Below the pieces are notes generated by a model. The model made no database searches, was not told where the DNA came from, and saw only the letters and a program-made list of their open reading frames with translations. From positions 1 through 6,684 of the forward strand of contig JAITEX010000155.1 of NCBI GenBank assembly GCA_031281765.1: DNA of 6,684 nucleotides. Reading direction: 5' to 3'. Every line of letters starts with the position of its first letter. The stretch's first letter is position 1. This document shows positions 6,407 through 6,684 of this stretch, one piece after another. Source of the DNA: Eubacteriales Family XIII. Incertae Sedis bacterium (GTDB taxonomy: Bacteria; Bacillota; Clostridia; Peptostreptococcales; Anaerovoracaceae). The translations under genes and the position numbers were made by a program.

Positions 6407-6436
6407 AAAAACCGCCTAACGTGCGTTAAGCGGTTT
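6407..6436 (-). terminator. Intrinsic terminator for the incoming minus-strand gene, possibly bidirectional
   Basis: Arms of 13 nt (6409-6421 and 6424-6436, AAACCGC type) match except at one position. On the minus strand that position is a U-G wobble and the stem is followed by UUUUU (complement of 6407-6411). On the plus strand it is a C-A mismatch and the trailing run is only UUU. The hairpin therefore suits transcription arriving from the right, and may also weakly stop the plus-strand operon ending at 6390. Confidence 0.6.
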
Positions 6437-6483
6437 ACTACCCAACAGGGAGTAGCCGTTGGGCTTCCCTGCTTTAATTATAT

Positions 6484-6517
6484 AACTTCCTGTTTATTGT
6501 TGTAAAGAAGTTTTTTT
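6484..6517 (+). terminator. Intrinsic terminator of the ADH2-iron ADH operon
   Basis: AACTTC (6484-6489) pairs with GAAGTT (6507-6512). Inside, TTTA (6493-6496) can pair with TAAA (6503-6506) after a 3-nt bulge, giving about 10 bp, and a run of seven T (6511-6517) follows. The stem is AT-rich but the T-run is strong and in the right direction. It begins about 94 nt after the iron dehydrogenase stop codon. Confidence 0.6.
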
Positions 6518-6536
6518 CTGTACTCGCCGGCGCGCA

Positions 6537-6684
6537 TCACCCTTTCGGCATGCCCTCTATGGGCGCGGGCGCGGCAAGCGGCGCCGAGAGCGGCTTTTCC
6601 GTTGCGGCAAACAGCGCGGACGAGGATTCTTCCGCTACGGCAAGCGACGCTTGTTGCGCTTCTTCCGCCGCGGCGGGCTGCTCG
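6537..6684 (-). CDS. Probable C-terminal tail of an unidentified minus-strand protein
   Basis: A minus-strand frame enters from the right edge and ends at TGA 6537-6539, giving 48 residues. The tail is rich in Ala, Glu, Ser and Pro (it starts EQPAAAEEAQQA and ends APAPIEGMPKG), which suggests a disordered, low-complexity end; no domain is recognisable. A gene ending here fits the terminator at 6407-6436, which works best in this direction. The plus strand is also open from ATG 6550, but that start has no ribosome binding site and sits just behind the plus-strand terminator. The call is moderate to weak because GC-rich sequence is often open by chance. Confidence 0.4.
   Translation of the reverse strand, partial: EQPAAAEEAQQASLAVAEESSSALFAATEKPLSAPLAAPAPIEGMPKG

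Noticed and set aside
6414..6464. Resemblance to an integron attC site (GCCTAAC at 6414-6420 and GTTGGGC at 6458-6464)
   Set aside because: The end boxes look like RYYYAAC and GTTRRRY, but the interval is shorter than usual attC sites, inner L boxes are not evident, and the first box is explained by the terminator stem. No integrase or cassette genes are present.
6550..6684. A plus-strand gene starting at ATG 6550
   Set aside because: It has no ribosome binding site and starts about 30 nt behind the T-run of the plus-strand terminator. Its translation is low-complexity Ala/Ser/Gly, and the minus-strand reading fits the context better.

Overview
The window looks like bacterial chromosomal DNA from an anaerobe. 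It is fairly GC-rich, has strong AGGAGG-type ribosome binding sites and uses the ATA isoleucine codon often. It carries a tungsten/molybdenum aldehyde:ferredoxin oxidoreductase (AOR), a class of oxygen-sensitive enzymes typical of strict anaerobes. Synergistota or anaerobic Firmicutes would fit, but nothing here fixes the taxon.

Layout: two gene sets diverge from a 201-nt AT-richer region (3906-4106). Leftward (minus strand) run a MmgE/PrpD-family protein (2514-3905), a zinc-dependent medium-chain alcohol dehydrogenase called ADH1 here (1365-2489), and the N-terminal 392 residues of an AOR (1-1178, cut by the window edge). Rightward (plus strand) run a second zinc alcohol dehydrogenase, ADH2 (4107-5219), and one base later an iron-dependent alcohol dehydrogenase (5221-6390). 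ADH1 and ADH2 are clear paralogues with metal ligands at matching positions. After the iron enzyme comes a 146-nt convergent spacer (6391-6536) with a terminator-like hairpin for each direction. The last 148 nt probably hold the C-terminal tail of a minus-strand gene.

How the genes may work together (inference): three alcohol/aldehyde oxidoreductases, an AOR (aldehyde + ferredoxin to acid) and a MmgE/PrpD lyase or isomerase form a plausible anaerobic catabolic or redox-balancing module. In it a hydroxylated substrate would be oxidised to an aldehyde or ketone, rearranged or dehydrated, and an aldehyde either oxidised with ferredoxin or reduced to an alcohol. The substrate cannot be named from the sequence. 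No regulator, transporter or cofactor-synthesis gene lies in the window.

Non-coding features: the divergent region holds a good extended -10 promoter for ADH2 and a TATAAT box for the PrpD arm, which supports a downstream PrpD start. The 186-nt ADH1-AOR spacer holds a long hairpin, fully paired with G-U wobbles only on the transcribed strand, and a 16-bp perfect palindrome. No tRNA, rRNA, CRISPR array or mobile element was seen.
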